Source: Bacteroidota bacterium (lineage in GTDB: Bacteria; Bacteroidota; Bacteroidia; Flavobacteriales; Flavobacteriaceae). From it: DNA of 35,462 nt. A program made the position numbers and the translations under genes. Below, piece by piece: positions 27,832 through 35,462 of this stretch. Numbering within the stretch: position 1 is the stretch's first letter; each line of letters begins with the position of its first letter. The stretch covers positions 1-35,462 of the forward strand of contig CATAMV010000091.1 of the NCBI GenBank assembly GCA_949487855.1. The letters run 5' to 3'. Under the pieces are notes generated by a model, which ran no database searches, had not been told where the DNA came from, and worked only from the letters and a program-made list of their open reading frames with translations.

Positions 27832-29370
27832 TTAACTTCCCTTAAGCCAGCTTTCAAAAGCTACTGCTTCGCTGATTTTTGCTTTTGCATCGGCTATGCT
27901 TAGGCGTTCTTGCGCCATGCTATCGCGGTAGCGAAGGGTTACGGTTTGGTCTTCCAACGTTTGATGATCCACAGTAATACAAAAAGGCGTTCCCAGGGCA
28001 TCTTGCCTGCGATAACGACGACCTACAGCATCTTTTTCGTCATAGGCAACTGCCATATCCCACTTTAAGCCGTTGACAATATCTTTAGCGATAGCAGGTA
28101 AGCCATCTTTTTTCACCAGTGGCAATACGGCTACTTTGGTAGGTGCTACCACAGCAGGTAATCGTAAAACCGTTCTACTTGAGCCGTCTTCAAGCGTTTC
28201 TTCTTGCAAGGCATTTGAAAATACTGCCAAAAACAAGCGGTCTAAACCGATTGAAGTTTCCAATACATAAGGCACATAATTTTCTTGTCGCTCTGGATCA
28301 AAATACTTTAGTTTTTTTCCTGAAAATTCCTCGTGGCTGCTCAAGTCAAAGTCTGTTCGGGAATGAATCCCTTCTAGTTCTTTAAACCCGAATGGAAAAC
28401 GAAATTCAATATCGCAAGCGGCATCGGCGTAGTGTGCTAATTTTTCGTGATCGTGAAAACGGTAATTGTCGGCTCCTAATCCCAATGAAAGATGCCATTT
28501 TAGGCGTGTTTCTTTCCAGTGCGCGTACCACTCTTTTTGCGTGCCTGGTGGAATAAAATACTGCATTTCCATTTGTTCAAATTCGCGCATACGGAAAATA
28601 AACTGGCGTGCTACAATCTCATTGCGGAATGCTTTTCCTGTTTGAGCAATGCCAAAGGGCAATTTCATCCGCCCGGTTTTTTGCACATTTAAAAAGTTCA
28701 CAAAAATCCCTTGTGCCGTTTCGGGACGTAAATACAGTTCTGTGGCACTTTCGGCAGATGCGCCGAGTTTGGTGCCAAACATCAAGTTAAACTGCTTGAC
28801 TTCCGTCCAGTTTTTAGACCCTGACAAAGGGCATACAATCTCAAGTTCTTCAATGAGTGACTTTACATCTACCAAATCTTCGTTTTCTAACGATTTTCCT
28901 AAGCGTTTTAAAATGGCGTCTCCTTTTTCTTTGTAGCCTACTACTCTGGGATTGGTACTTAAAAATTGTGCTTTGTCAAAAGCATCGCCAAAACGCTTGG
29001 CCGCTTTTTTGACCTCTTTCTCAATTTTTGTGTCGAGTTTTCCCACATAATCTTCCACCAACACATCTGCGCGGTAGCGTTTTTTGGAATCTTTGTTGTC
29101 AATAAGTGGATCGTTAAAGGCATCCACATGACCCGAAGCCTTCCATGTGGTGGGGTGCATTAAAATAGCCGCATCTAAGCCTACGATATTTTCATTGAGC
29201 TGCACCATGGCTTTCCACCAATACTCACGCAAGTTCTTTTTTAGGGAAACGCCTTGCTGGCCGTAATCGTACACGGCACTGAGGCCATCGTAAATTTCAC
29301 TAGAAGGAAACACAAACCCATACTCCTTGGCATGGGACAATACTTTTTTAAACAAATCTTGGTCTGCCAT
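27832..29370 (-). CDS. glyS: glycine--tRNA ligase (homodimeric type)
   Basis: DLFKKVLSHAKEYGFVFPSSEIYDGLSAVYDYG, RPETAQGIFVNF, FRNEIVARQFIFRMREFEQMEMQYF; ATG at 29370. Confidence 0.96.
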   Translation of the reverse strand: MADQDLFKKVLSHAKEYGFVFPSSEIYDGLSAVYDYGQQGVSLKKNLREYWWKAMVQLNENIVGLDAAILMHPTTWKASGHVDAFNDPLIDNKDSKKRYRADVLVEDYVGKLDTKIEKEVKKAAKRFGDAFDKAQFLSTNPRVVGYKEKGDAILKRLGKSLENEDLVDVKSLIEELEIVCPLSGSKNWTEVKQFNLMFGTKLGASAESATELYLRPETAQGIFVNFLNVQKTGRMKLPFGIAQTGKAFRNEIVARQFIFRMREFEQMEMQYFIPPGTQKEWYAHWKETRLKWHLSLGLGADNYRFHDHEKLAHYADAACDIEFRFPFGFKELEGIHSRTDFDLSSHEEFSGKKLKYFDPERQENYVPYVLETSIGLDRLFLAVFSNALQEETLEDGSSRTVLRLPAVVAPTKVAVLPLVKKDGLPAIAKDIVNGLKWDMAVAYDEKDAVGRRYRRQDALGTPFCITVDHQTLEDQTVTLRYRDSMAQERLSIADAKAKISEAVAFESWLKGS

Positions 29371-29374
29371 GGCG

Positions 29375-29393
29375 CAAAAATAGGATAAGTTTG
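29375..29393. promoter_or_regulatory. divergent back-to-back -7 elements for glyS (-) and comF (+)
   Basis: CAAAAATA (minus TATTTTTG, 29375-29382), 3 nt, TAAGTTTG (29386-29393). Confidence 0.4.
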
Positions 29394-29428
29394 CTAATTT
29401 ACACATGCCATCATCAGAACCTTGACCT

Positions 29429-30115
29429 ATGTTGAATGATTTACTATCTGTTTGGTTTCCACAATGCTGTTGGAGCTGTATGCAGCCGCTTGCAAAAAAT
29501 CAAAAATGGCTTTGTGTGCGATGTACATCTAAACTCCCAAAAACCTATTTTGAACAGGATGAAAACAGCATACTAAAAATAATGCTACGCCAATTCCTAC
29601 CCTTGGAAGGGGCTTACGCCCCCTTTTATTTTTTGCAGCACTCGCCCATTCAGGAGCTTATCCATGCGCTAAAATATCAAGGGAAGAAAAAAGTAGCCGA
29701 TTGGATTGCCCATCAAAGTGCGCAACTTATCCCAAAGGAACATGTTGTGTTACAATGCGATGGTGTTGTTCCTGTACCATTACATCCTTCACGACAACAA
29801 AAACGTGGCTACAATCAAGTGACAGGCTTCGGCCAATACTGGGCAAATCGCTTAGGAATACCCTATTTGGACGACCTGTTGTTGCGAAAAAACCAAACCA
29901 AGACATTGGTGCGTATGTCTCGCGAAGCGCGTTGGGAAGAGGTGAAAAATGCCTTTTTAATTCAACCAAAAAAGGAATACAACCATTTGTTATTAGTTGA
30001 TGACGTCATTACTACTGGAGCAACGCTGACCGCTTGTGGGAACGCTTTGTTAAACGGCGTGTGTGAGAAAATATCTGTCATGGGAATGGCATATGCGCAA
30101 AACATTCTTCCGTAA
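29429..30115 (+). CDS. ComF-family phosphoribosyltransferase
   Basis: CCWSC...CVRC zinc-binding pattern; VPVPLHPSRQQKRGYNQ; LLVDDVITTGATLTACG. Confidence 0.92.
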   Translation: MLNDLLSVWFPQCCWSCMQPLAKNQKWLCVRCTSKLPKTYFEQDENSILKIMLRQFLPLEGAYAPFYFLQHSPIQELIHALKYQGKKKVADWIAHQSAQLIPKEHVVLQCDGVVPVPLHPSRQQKRGYNQVTGFGQYWANRLGIPYLDDLLLRKNQTKTLVRMSREARWEEVKNAFLIQPKKEYNHLLLVDDVITTGATLTACGNALLNGVCEKISVMGMAYAQNILP

Positions 30116-30142
30116 GCAAGAAAATAGTCGTTATTTTGCGCT

Positions 30143-31738
30143 ATGCTTAAGCGACTATTTATTGCGTTTATGATTTGCGCCATTTTTGTGCAATGTGCCC
30201 GACGTGGTTCGCCAACAGGAGGTCCAGAAGACGAAACACCCCCTAAAGTGTTGCGAGCAGATCCACCTCAACGAACCGTAAATTTCAAACAAGATCGCAT
30301 TCGTATTTATTTTGATGAATATATCAAACTGAATAAATTAAATGATCAACTGGTGGTTTCACCACCATTAGAACAAGCCACATATGTGATTTCACCACAA
30401 AGTATAGCGGCAAAATATATTGAAATTGAATTTTTAGATTCACTCACGCCAAATACTACCTACACGTTCAACTTTGGGGAAAGTGTGGTGGACAATAATG
30501 AAGGCAATCCTTTTTCGTTTTTCTCATATGTGTTTTCAACGGGACCTGTCATTGATTCCCTTTCAATACGAGGTAGTATTTCAGATGCCTTTGCGCGCAA
30601 ACCCGAATCCTTTGTTTCGATTATGCTTTACCCCATAGATAGCACATACAGTGACTCGGTCATTTTTAAAAACAAACCGCTTTATTATACCAATACACTT
30701 GACAGTTTGACCGAATTTACAATGCCCAATCTAAAAGCAGGAGATTATCATTTGGTTGCTGTAAAAGATGTGTCAAAAAATTATGTGTTTGACCCTTCAG
30801 TAGATAAAATAGATGCCGTGCAGCGCGTCATTACACTACCAAACGATAGCCTCTTTCAGCTATCGCTTTACAAAGAAGAACTCGCGTTTGATTTTGGAAA
30901 AGCCTACCAAGCGGGAAAGCAACGTGTGGGATTTGGATTTAAAGGAAGTGATGCCATTACCATTGAACTAAATGAAGAAGTTGGTGATAGTTTTGCTTCG
31001 GTGGTGTCTCGCGACAAAAAAGCCGATACCCTCTACTATTGGTACAAAGGGATTGACGCAGATTCACTTCGCTTTACGTTACGCCACGACACATTAACAA
31101 AAGAGTATTCATATCGCGTTCGCAAAGGAGAACCTGACTCATTGCAGCTTTCTTTTGAACCAAAAGGAACACTTCACCTTACCGATACCTTAAAGCTTGT
31201 CGCCAATACTCCCATAAAACAATTTGTGCAAGATTCTATGAGCTTACGTGCCAAAGATTCCACTTTGATACCTTTCACACTTGCCCAAAAAGGCATGCAC
31301 GAACTGCATGTATTGTTTGATATTTTTCCAAAGGAAAAATACCAACTCGAAATTCTCCCTGGTGCTGTAACAGATTTTTTTGATATCTCAAACGATAGCC
31401 TTTCAACTTCTGTGAGCACCAAAAGTAGGGTGGACTACGGCAACCTCTCATTACGCTTAGCCAACGTGCCTTCCTATCCAATTTTTATTGATTTAACAAA
31501 TGATAAAGAGGAAATCATTCGCAGTATATATGCCAAGGAAGAGCGTGGCTCATATCGTTTTGCATATCTGTTGCCAAGCAAATACTATGTTCGTATTCGA
31601 ATAGACGAAAACGCAAACGGCAAGTGGGATACTGGAAATTATTTGGAAGGTAAAAAGCCCGAAGCGATTTATCACTTTCCGCCACTATTAGACGTACGTG
31701 CCAACTGGGAATTGCAGGAGCAATTTATACTAGATTAA
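30143..31738 (+). CDS. lipoprotein with N-terminal SbsA-type Ig-like domain
   Basis: MLKRLFIAFMICAIFVQCARRGSPTGGPEDETPPKVLRADPPQRTVNFKQDRIRIYFDEYIKL. Confidence 0.87.
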   Translation: MLKRLFIAFMICAIFVQCARRGSPTGGPEDETPPKVLRADPPQRTVNFKQDRIRIYFDEYIKLNKLNDQLVVSPPLEQATYVISPQSIAAKYIEIEFLDSLTPNTTYTFNFGESVVDNNEGNPFSFFSYVFSTGPVIDSLSIRGSISDAFARKPESFVSIMLYPIDSTYSDSVIFKNKPLYYTNTLDSLTEFTMPNLKAGDYHLVAVKDVSKNYVFDPSVDKIDAVQRVITLPNDSLFQLSLYKEELAFDFGKAYQAGKQRVGFGFKGSDAITIELNEEVGDSFASVVSRDKKADTLYYWYKGIDADSLRFTLRHDTLTKEYSYRVRKGEPDSLQLSFEPKGTLHLTDTLKLVANTPIKQFVQDSMSLRAKDSTLIPFTLAQKGMHELHVLFDIFPKEKYQLEILPGAVTDFFDISNDSLSTSVSTKSRVDYGNLSLRLANVPSYPIFIDLTNDKEEIIRSIYAKEERGSYRFAYLLPSKYYVRIRIDENANGKWDTGNYLEGKKPEAIYHFPPLLDVRANWELQEQFILD

Positions 31739-32498
31739 AATCGTCTCGGTCTTTCAAAAACGGTAGTTTTTCGCGCAGTTTATGGAGTTCCATTTTATCA
31801 AATTCAACTAAGACTACAGACGCTGAAGCTTCTGCAAAAGCTAACGCATCTCCAAGAGCGTTATATGCCGCTGAAGCTCCTGGATATTCCAGTCGATAAG
31901 CGTCTTTTCCCGTTCGATTTACGCCTACAGAAAACGCCATGTTTTCGATCGCACGTGCGCACAGCAGCGTATTCCAAGCTTGAATTCGTGCTGCAGGCCA
32001 GTTGGCAACACAAATAAGCAAATCATATTGGTCTGTATTACGAGCAAATACAGGAAAACGCAAATCGTAGCACACCAACGGACGAATGCGAAAACCAGCA
32101 TATTCAATCAACACACTTTCTTTTCCAGCGTTATATACCCGTGCTTCACCAGAGGGCGTATAGGGGTGTGCTTTGTCGTAGGTGTCTAATTTGCCATTTG
32201 GGTGCGCAAAAATAAATCGGTTGTAAAAGGCATCCTTTTCTTTAATAGCAAGACTTCCGCATACGGCTGCGTTGTGTTGTTTTGCCATGTGCTGCATCCA
32301 AGCTACAGACGTACCATCCATGGGTTCAGCAACCTCGTTGGGTGTCATCGTAAAACCCGTAGCCCACATTTCTGGGAGTACAATAAGTCTTACAGTTTTA
32401 GGTAATTTCGCTATAAGCTGCTCAAATGCAGATTGATTATCTGCAGGGTTGTGCCAATGCAAGTTGGTTTGGAGTAAGGCAGTGTGAAGGGTTTTCAT
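31725..32498 (-). CDS. nitrilase-superfamily amidohydrolase (omega-amidase/YafV-like)
   Basis: VLPEMWATGFTM, catalytic VCYDLRFPVF, VANWPAARIQAWNTLLCARAIEN. Confidence 0.92.
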   Translation of the reverse strand: MKTLHTALLQTNLHWHNPADNQSAFEQLIAKLPKTVRLIVLPEMWATGFTMTPNEVAEPMDGTSVAWMQHMAKQHNAAVCGSLAIKEKDAFYNRFIFAHPNGKLDTYDKAHPYTPSGEARVYNAGKESVLIEYAGFRIRPLVCYDLRFPVFARNTDQYDLLICVANWPAARIQAWNTLLCARAIENMAFSVGVNRTGKDAYRLEYPGASAAYNALGDALAFAEASASVVLVEFDKMELHKLREKLPFLKDRDDFNLV

Positions 32499-32527
32499 TG
32501 TATAAAAGTAGAATTTTTGTAGGTTTG
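32498..32527 (+). promoter_or_regulatory. promoter TTG-N19-TAGGTTTG upstream of the VOC gene
   Basis: TTG at 32498-32500, 19-nt spacer, TAGGTTTG 32520-32527. Confidence 0.5.
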
Positions 32528-32549
32528 AATGAATCTAAATCTTATCATC

Positions 32550-32978
32550 ATGAAAACTTTACATGTTTATATCAACTACAATGGCAATTGTGCAGAGGCA
32601 TTTGCACACTATGCAAAAGTTTTAAAATCCGAACTTTCCGAATCGCTAACCTATGGAGATGCCCCGCCCAATAAGGGTATGCCTCAAGTGGCAAAGGAAT
32701 TCCACAATCGTATTATGCATTGCATGCTTCCGCTCAATGAAAATGTTACCATAATGGGAAGCGATGCTGTTGGAGATGCTTGCGCATGATTTGTACAAGG
32801 GAATAATTACGCTGTTTCGTTACATGTCGAAAACAGAAAAGAAGCCGACCACGTATTTAAAGGACTCTCAGAAGGTGGAACTGCTATGATGCCAATAGCA
32901 GAAACCTTTTGGAATTCGTATTGGGGGATGTGCGCCGATGCTTTTGGCGTACAATGGATGGTGAGTTCGCCGCTTTAA
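32550..32978 (+). pseudogene. PhnB-like VOC/glyoxalase-superfamily gene interrupted by an in-frame TGA at 32787-32789
   Basis: N-part MKTLHVYINYNGNCAEAFAHYAKVLKSELSES...NENVTIMGSDAVGDACA, then TGA, then same-frame [62 protein letters not shown]. Confidence 0.8.
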
Positions 32979-33721
32979 CCCTTAACATTCGCCGAGAGAT
33001 ATTCCCGGTTCATGCGAGCAATGTTTTCAAGCGAAATACCTTTAGGGCATTCTACTTCACAAGCGCCAGTGTTGGTGCAGTTTCCAAAACCTTCATCGTC
33101 CATTTGCTTGACCATATTTAGTACCCGATCGGTAGCTTCTACTTGCCCTTGTGGCAAGAGTGCATACTGCGAAACTTTTGCTGAAACAAATAGCATAGCG
33201 GATGCGTTTTTACAAGTTGCAACACAAGCACCGCAGCCAATACAAGTAGCTGCATCAAAGGCTTTATCCGCATCTGCTTTTTCAATTGGAATGGCATTGG
33301 CATCTTGGGTATTTCCAGAAGTATTCACGGAAACAAAGCCGCCAGCGTGTTGGATACGATCAAAAGCGGAACGATCAACTACCAAATCCTTAATTACGGG
33401 AAACGGTTTCGCACGAAACGGTTCAATATGAATGGTGTCACCGTCCTTGAATTTACGCATATGCAGTTGGCATGTGGTAACGAGTCTATCTGGTCCGTGT
33501 GCTTCCCCATTAATAAACATAGAGCAAGATCCACAAATACCTTCACGACAATCATGATCGAATGCTACTGGGTCCATACCCTGCGACATAAGCTGCTCGT
33601 TGAGAACATCCATCATTTCCAAAAATGACATGTCTGGAGAAACTCCGTCCAACGAATAGGTTTGCATACTTCCTTTTGCGGTAGCGTTTTCTTGACGCCA
33701 AATTTTTAATGTCAGTTTCAT
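32975..33721 (-). CDS. sdhB: succinate dehydrogenase/fumarate reductase iron-sulfur subunit
   Basis: [51 protein letters not shown] at 33721. Confidence 0.95.
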   Translation of the reverse strand: MKLTLKIWRQENATAKGSMQTYSLDGVSPDMSFLEMMDVLNEQLMSQGMDPVAFDHDCREGICGSCSMFINGEAHGPDRLVTTCQLHMRKFKDGDTIHIEPFRAKPFPVIKDLVVDRSAFDRIQHAGGFVSVNTSGNTQDANAIPIEKADADKAFDAATCIGCGACVATCKNASAMLFVSAKVSQYALLPQGQVEATDRVLNMVKQMDDEGFGNCTNTGACEVECPKGISLENIARMNREYLSANVKG

Positions 33722-33741
33722 ACTGTAGTTTTTTAGCCAAA

Positions 33742-33756
33742 AGGCAATAGGCAATA
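33742..33756. repeat. downstream arm of the inverted repeat: AGGCAAT x2 + A
   Basis: aggcaataggcaata; inverted relative to 34132-34159; abuts the stop of the four-helix-bundle ORF. Confidence 0.85.
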
Positions 33757-33757
33757 A

Positions 33758-34126
33758 TTATCTTTCCTTGCTTATTGACTTTATAAAGGCATTTAACATT
33801 TTATTTTCTTCTGTAATTAACGCTTGTACTTTTTGATACAATTTGTTTCCAACTAATTTTAGCTCTTTAGAAATAATGAGTTGGGTTTCCAATTCAAGTA
33901 ATGAGCCACGTGCTATTCGTAAAAATTGAAAATAGTTTTGCGTATAATTTCGCCCATAGCCTTCCGCAATATTAGATGGTATAGAAATAGCGGCACGTTT
34001 CATCTGACTTTGCAAACCAAAAACTTCTTCTTTAGGTAATTGCTCACACAATAGGTAAACTGATTTGACCAAAGCCACCCCTTTTTGCCAAATCAATAAA
34101 TCTTTATACGATTGAATGTGTGTCAT
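33758..34126 (-). CDS. four helix bundle protein (23S rRNA IVS / S23 family, TIGR02436-like)
   Basis: SYKDLLIWQKGVALVKSVYLLCEQLPKEEVFGLQSQMKRAAISIPSNIAEGYGRNYTQNYFQFLRIARGSLLELETQL. Confidence 0.93.
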   Translation of the reverse strand: MTHIQSYKDLLIWQKGVALVKSVYLLCEQLPKEEVFGLQSQMKRAAISIPSNIAEGYGRNYTQNYFQFLRIARGSLLELETQLIISKELKLVGNKLYQKVQALITEENKMLNAFIKSISKER

Positions 34127-34131
34127 CTTTT

Positions 34132-34159
34132 AACTATTGCCTATTAACTATTGCCTATT
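34132..34159. repeat. upstream arm: perfect 14-bp tandem repeat AACTATTGCCTATT x2 (minus strand AATAGGCAATAGTT)
   Basis: Copies at 34132-34145 and 34146-34159, identical; contains the sdhA stop codon. Confidence 0.9.
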
Positions 34160-35462
34160 TATACGATCTTGTTTTAAGTTCAATGTTTTCGTAGTTCAAT
34201 GCTTCTTTATGAAGTTTCGCATCGCCAGGTTCCCCTTTGTATTCCCAAGCAGAGACAAAAGTAAAATTGTCATCATCACGAAGTGCTTCTCCTTCTGGAG
34301 TTTGAGATTCTTCTCTAAAGTGACCTCCACAAGATTCCGTACGCACTAAAGCGTCTTTGGCAAACAACTCGCCCAATTCTAAAAAGTCCGCAACACGGAG
34401 TGCTTTTGCCAATGGCTCGTTAAAGGAGTCTGCTGTTCCAGGGACAAATACGTCTTTGTAAAACTCCTCACGAAGTGCTTTTACTTCAGCCATGGCTTCT
34501 TTGAGCCCTTTCTCATTTCGTGACATTCCACATTTGTTCCAAATGATTTTACCCAATTTACGATGGAAATAATCTACTGTTTTAGTGCCTTTATTATTGA
34601 TAAACGCATCTATTTGAGCCTGTACACGTTGTTCCGCTTCTTCAAATTCTGGCGAAGCTGTAGAAATCGGACCGGTACGAATATCGTCTGCCAAATAATC
34701 GCCAATAGTATAAGGCAACACAAAATAACCATCTGCTAATCCTTGCATCAAAGCCGATGCCCCCAATCGGTTTGCCCCGTGATCGGAGAAGTTGGCTTCA
34801 CCAATAGCAAAACAGCCTGGAACGGAAGTCATAAGGTTATAATCTACCCACACGCCACCCATGGTGTAATGCACCGCTGGATAAATCATCATGGGCGTTT
34901 CGTACGGATTTTGATCTACGATTTTTTCGTACATCTGAAATAAGTTTCCATACTTTGCCTTAACGACTCCTTTTCCTAGTTTTTGAACGAGTGCTGTGTC
35001 GTTTTCGTCCAAGCCTTTTACATGGGCTTTTTCTTTTCCGTAACGTTCAATAGCAGCTGCGAAATCAAGAAATACGGCCTCTCCTGTTTTATTTACACCA
35101 TAGCCTTCGTCACAGCGCTCTTTTGCTGCACGGGACGCTACGTCTCTTGGCACTAAATTTCCAAAAGCAGGATAACGACGCTCCAAATAATAGTCGCGGT
35201 CTTCTTCAGCCAAATCGGTGGGTTTTAGTTTTCCTTCGCGAATGGCCGCTGCGTCCTCTTTCTTTTTGGGTACCCAAATACGCCCGTCGTTTCGAAGTGA
35301 TTCAGACATCAACGTTAGTTTAGATTGGTGATCGCCTGAGACGGGAATACATGTTGGGTGGATTTGTGTAAAGCAGGGATTTGCAAAATGAGCTCCTTGC
35401 TTATGAATTTTCCATCCTGCTGTAACGTTACTTCCCATAGCATTGGTGGACAAATAAAACAA
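34155..35462 (-). CDS. sdhA: succinate dehydrogenase/fumarate reductase flavoprotein subunit, C-terminal part (runs off the window)
   Basis: [37 protein letters not shown]-terminus [11 protein letters not shown]. Confidence 0.95.
   Translation of the reverse strand: MFYLSTNAMGSNVTAGWKIHKQGAHFANPCFTQIHPTCIPVSGDHQSKLTLMSESLRNDGRIWVPKKKEDAAAIREGKLKPTDLAEEDRDYYLERRYPAFGNLVPRDVASRAAKERCDEGYGVNKTGEAVFLDFAAAIERYGKEKAHVKGLDENDTALVQKLGKGVVKAKYGNLFQMYEKIVDQNPYETPMMIYPAVHYTMGGVWVDYNLMTSVPGCFAIGEANFSDHGANRLGASALMQGLADGYFVLPYTIGDYLADDIRTGPISTASPEFEEAEQRVQAQIDAFINNKGTKTVDYFHRKLGKIIWNKCGMSRNEKGLKEAMAEVKALREEFYKDVFVPGTADSFNEPLAKALRVADFLELGELFAKDALVRTESCGGHFREESQTPEGEALRDDDNFTFVSAWEYKGEPGDAKLHKEALNYENIELKTRSYK

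Noticed and set aside
33012-33721. Possible selenocysteine or recoding system linked to the adjacent VOC TGA
   Set aside because: No selenocysteine genes or convincing SECIS-like hairpin seen in the window; mutation or sequencing error is simpler.
1-35462. CRISPR arrays, DGR reverse transcriptase, toxin-antitoxin pairs or prophage genes
   Set aside because: Looked for regularly spaced repeats, RT motifs and phage/defence domains; none found. The four-helix-bundle ORF has no RT or template repeat nearby, so it is not called a DGR.

Overview
This is a ~35.5 kb chromosomal window from a Flavobacteriia-like bacterium (Bacteroidota). The assignment rests on gene content and several TAnnTTTG-type -7 promoter elements. 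Most of it is conserved core genome: polA; the rplM-rpsI-rpsB-tsf-pyrH-frr block; an MMPL/RND transporter; asnS; rpoN; a DUF4270 lipoprotein next to a truncated GlgA-like protein; panC-panD; radA; an aldo/keto reductase; xthA; glyS; a ComF-family gene; a nitrilase-family amidase; and sdhA/sdhB. There is one tRNA-Gln(TTG). The most unusual local structure is a four-helix-bundle (23S rRNA IVS / S23-family) ORF lying exactly between sdhA and sdhB. It is bracketed by inverted AGGCAATA-type repeats: a 14-bp perfect tandem duplication on one side and a 7-bp tandem on the other. The repeats supply the sdhA stop codon and abut the cassette's own stop, so the arrangement looks like a mobile IVS-type cassette inserted into a TCA-cycle operon. 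Other points of interest are a PhnB/VOC gene with a single in-frame TGA but an otherwise intact frame, a thioredoxin-fold protein with no cysteines, a GT5 protein lacking the KTGG motif and the C-terminal domain, a compact stem-loop leader on rplM, several -7 elements so close to start codons that leaderless transcripts are likely, and frequent tail-to-tail stop-codon overlaps. I saw no CRISPR array, prophage, transposase or obvious defence island.
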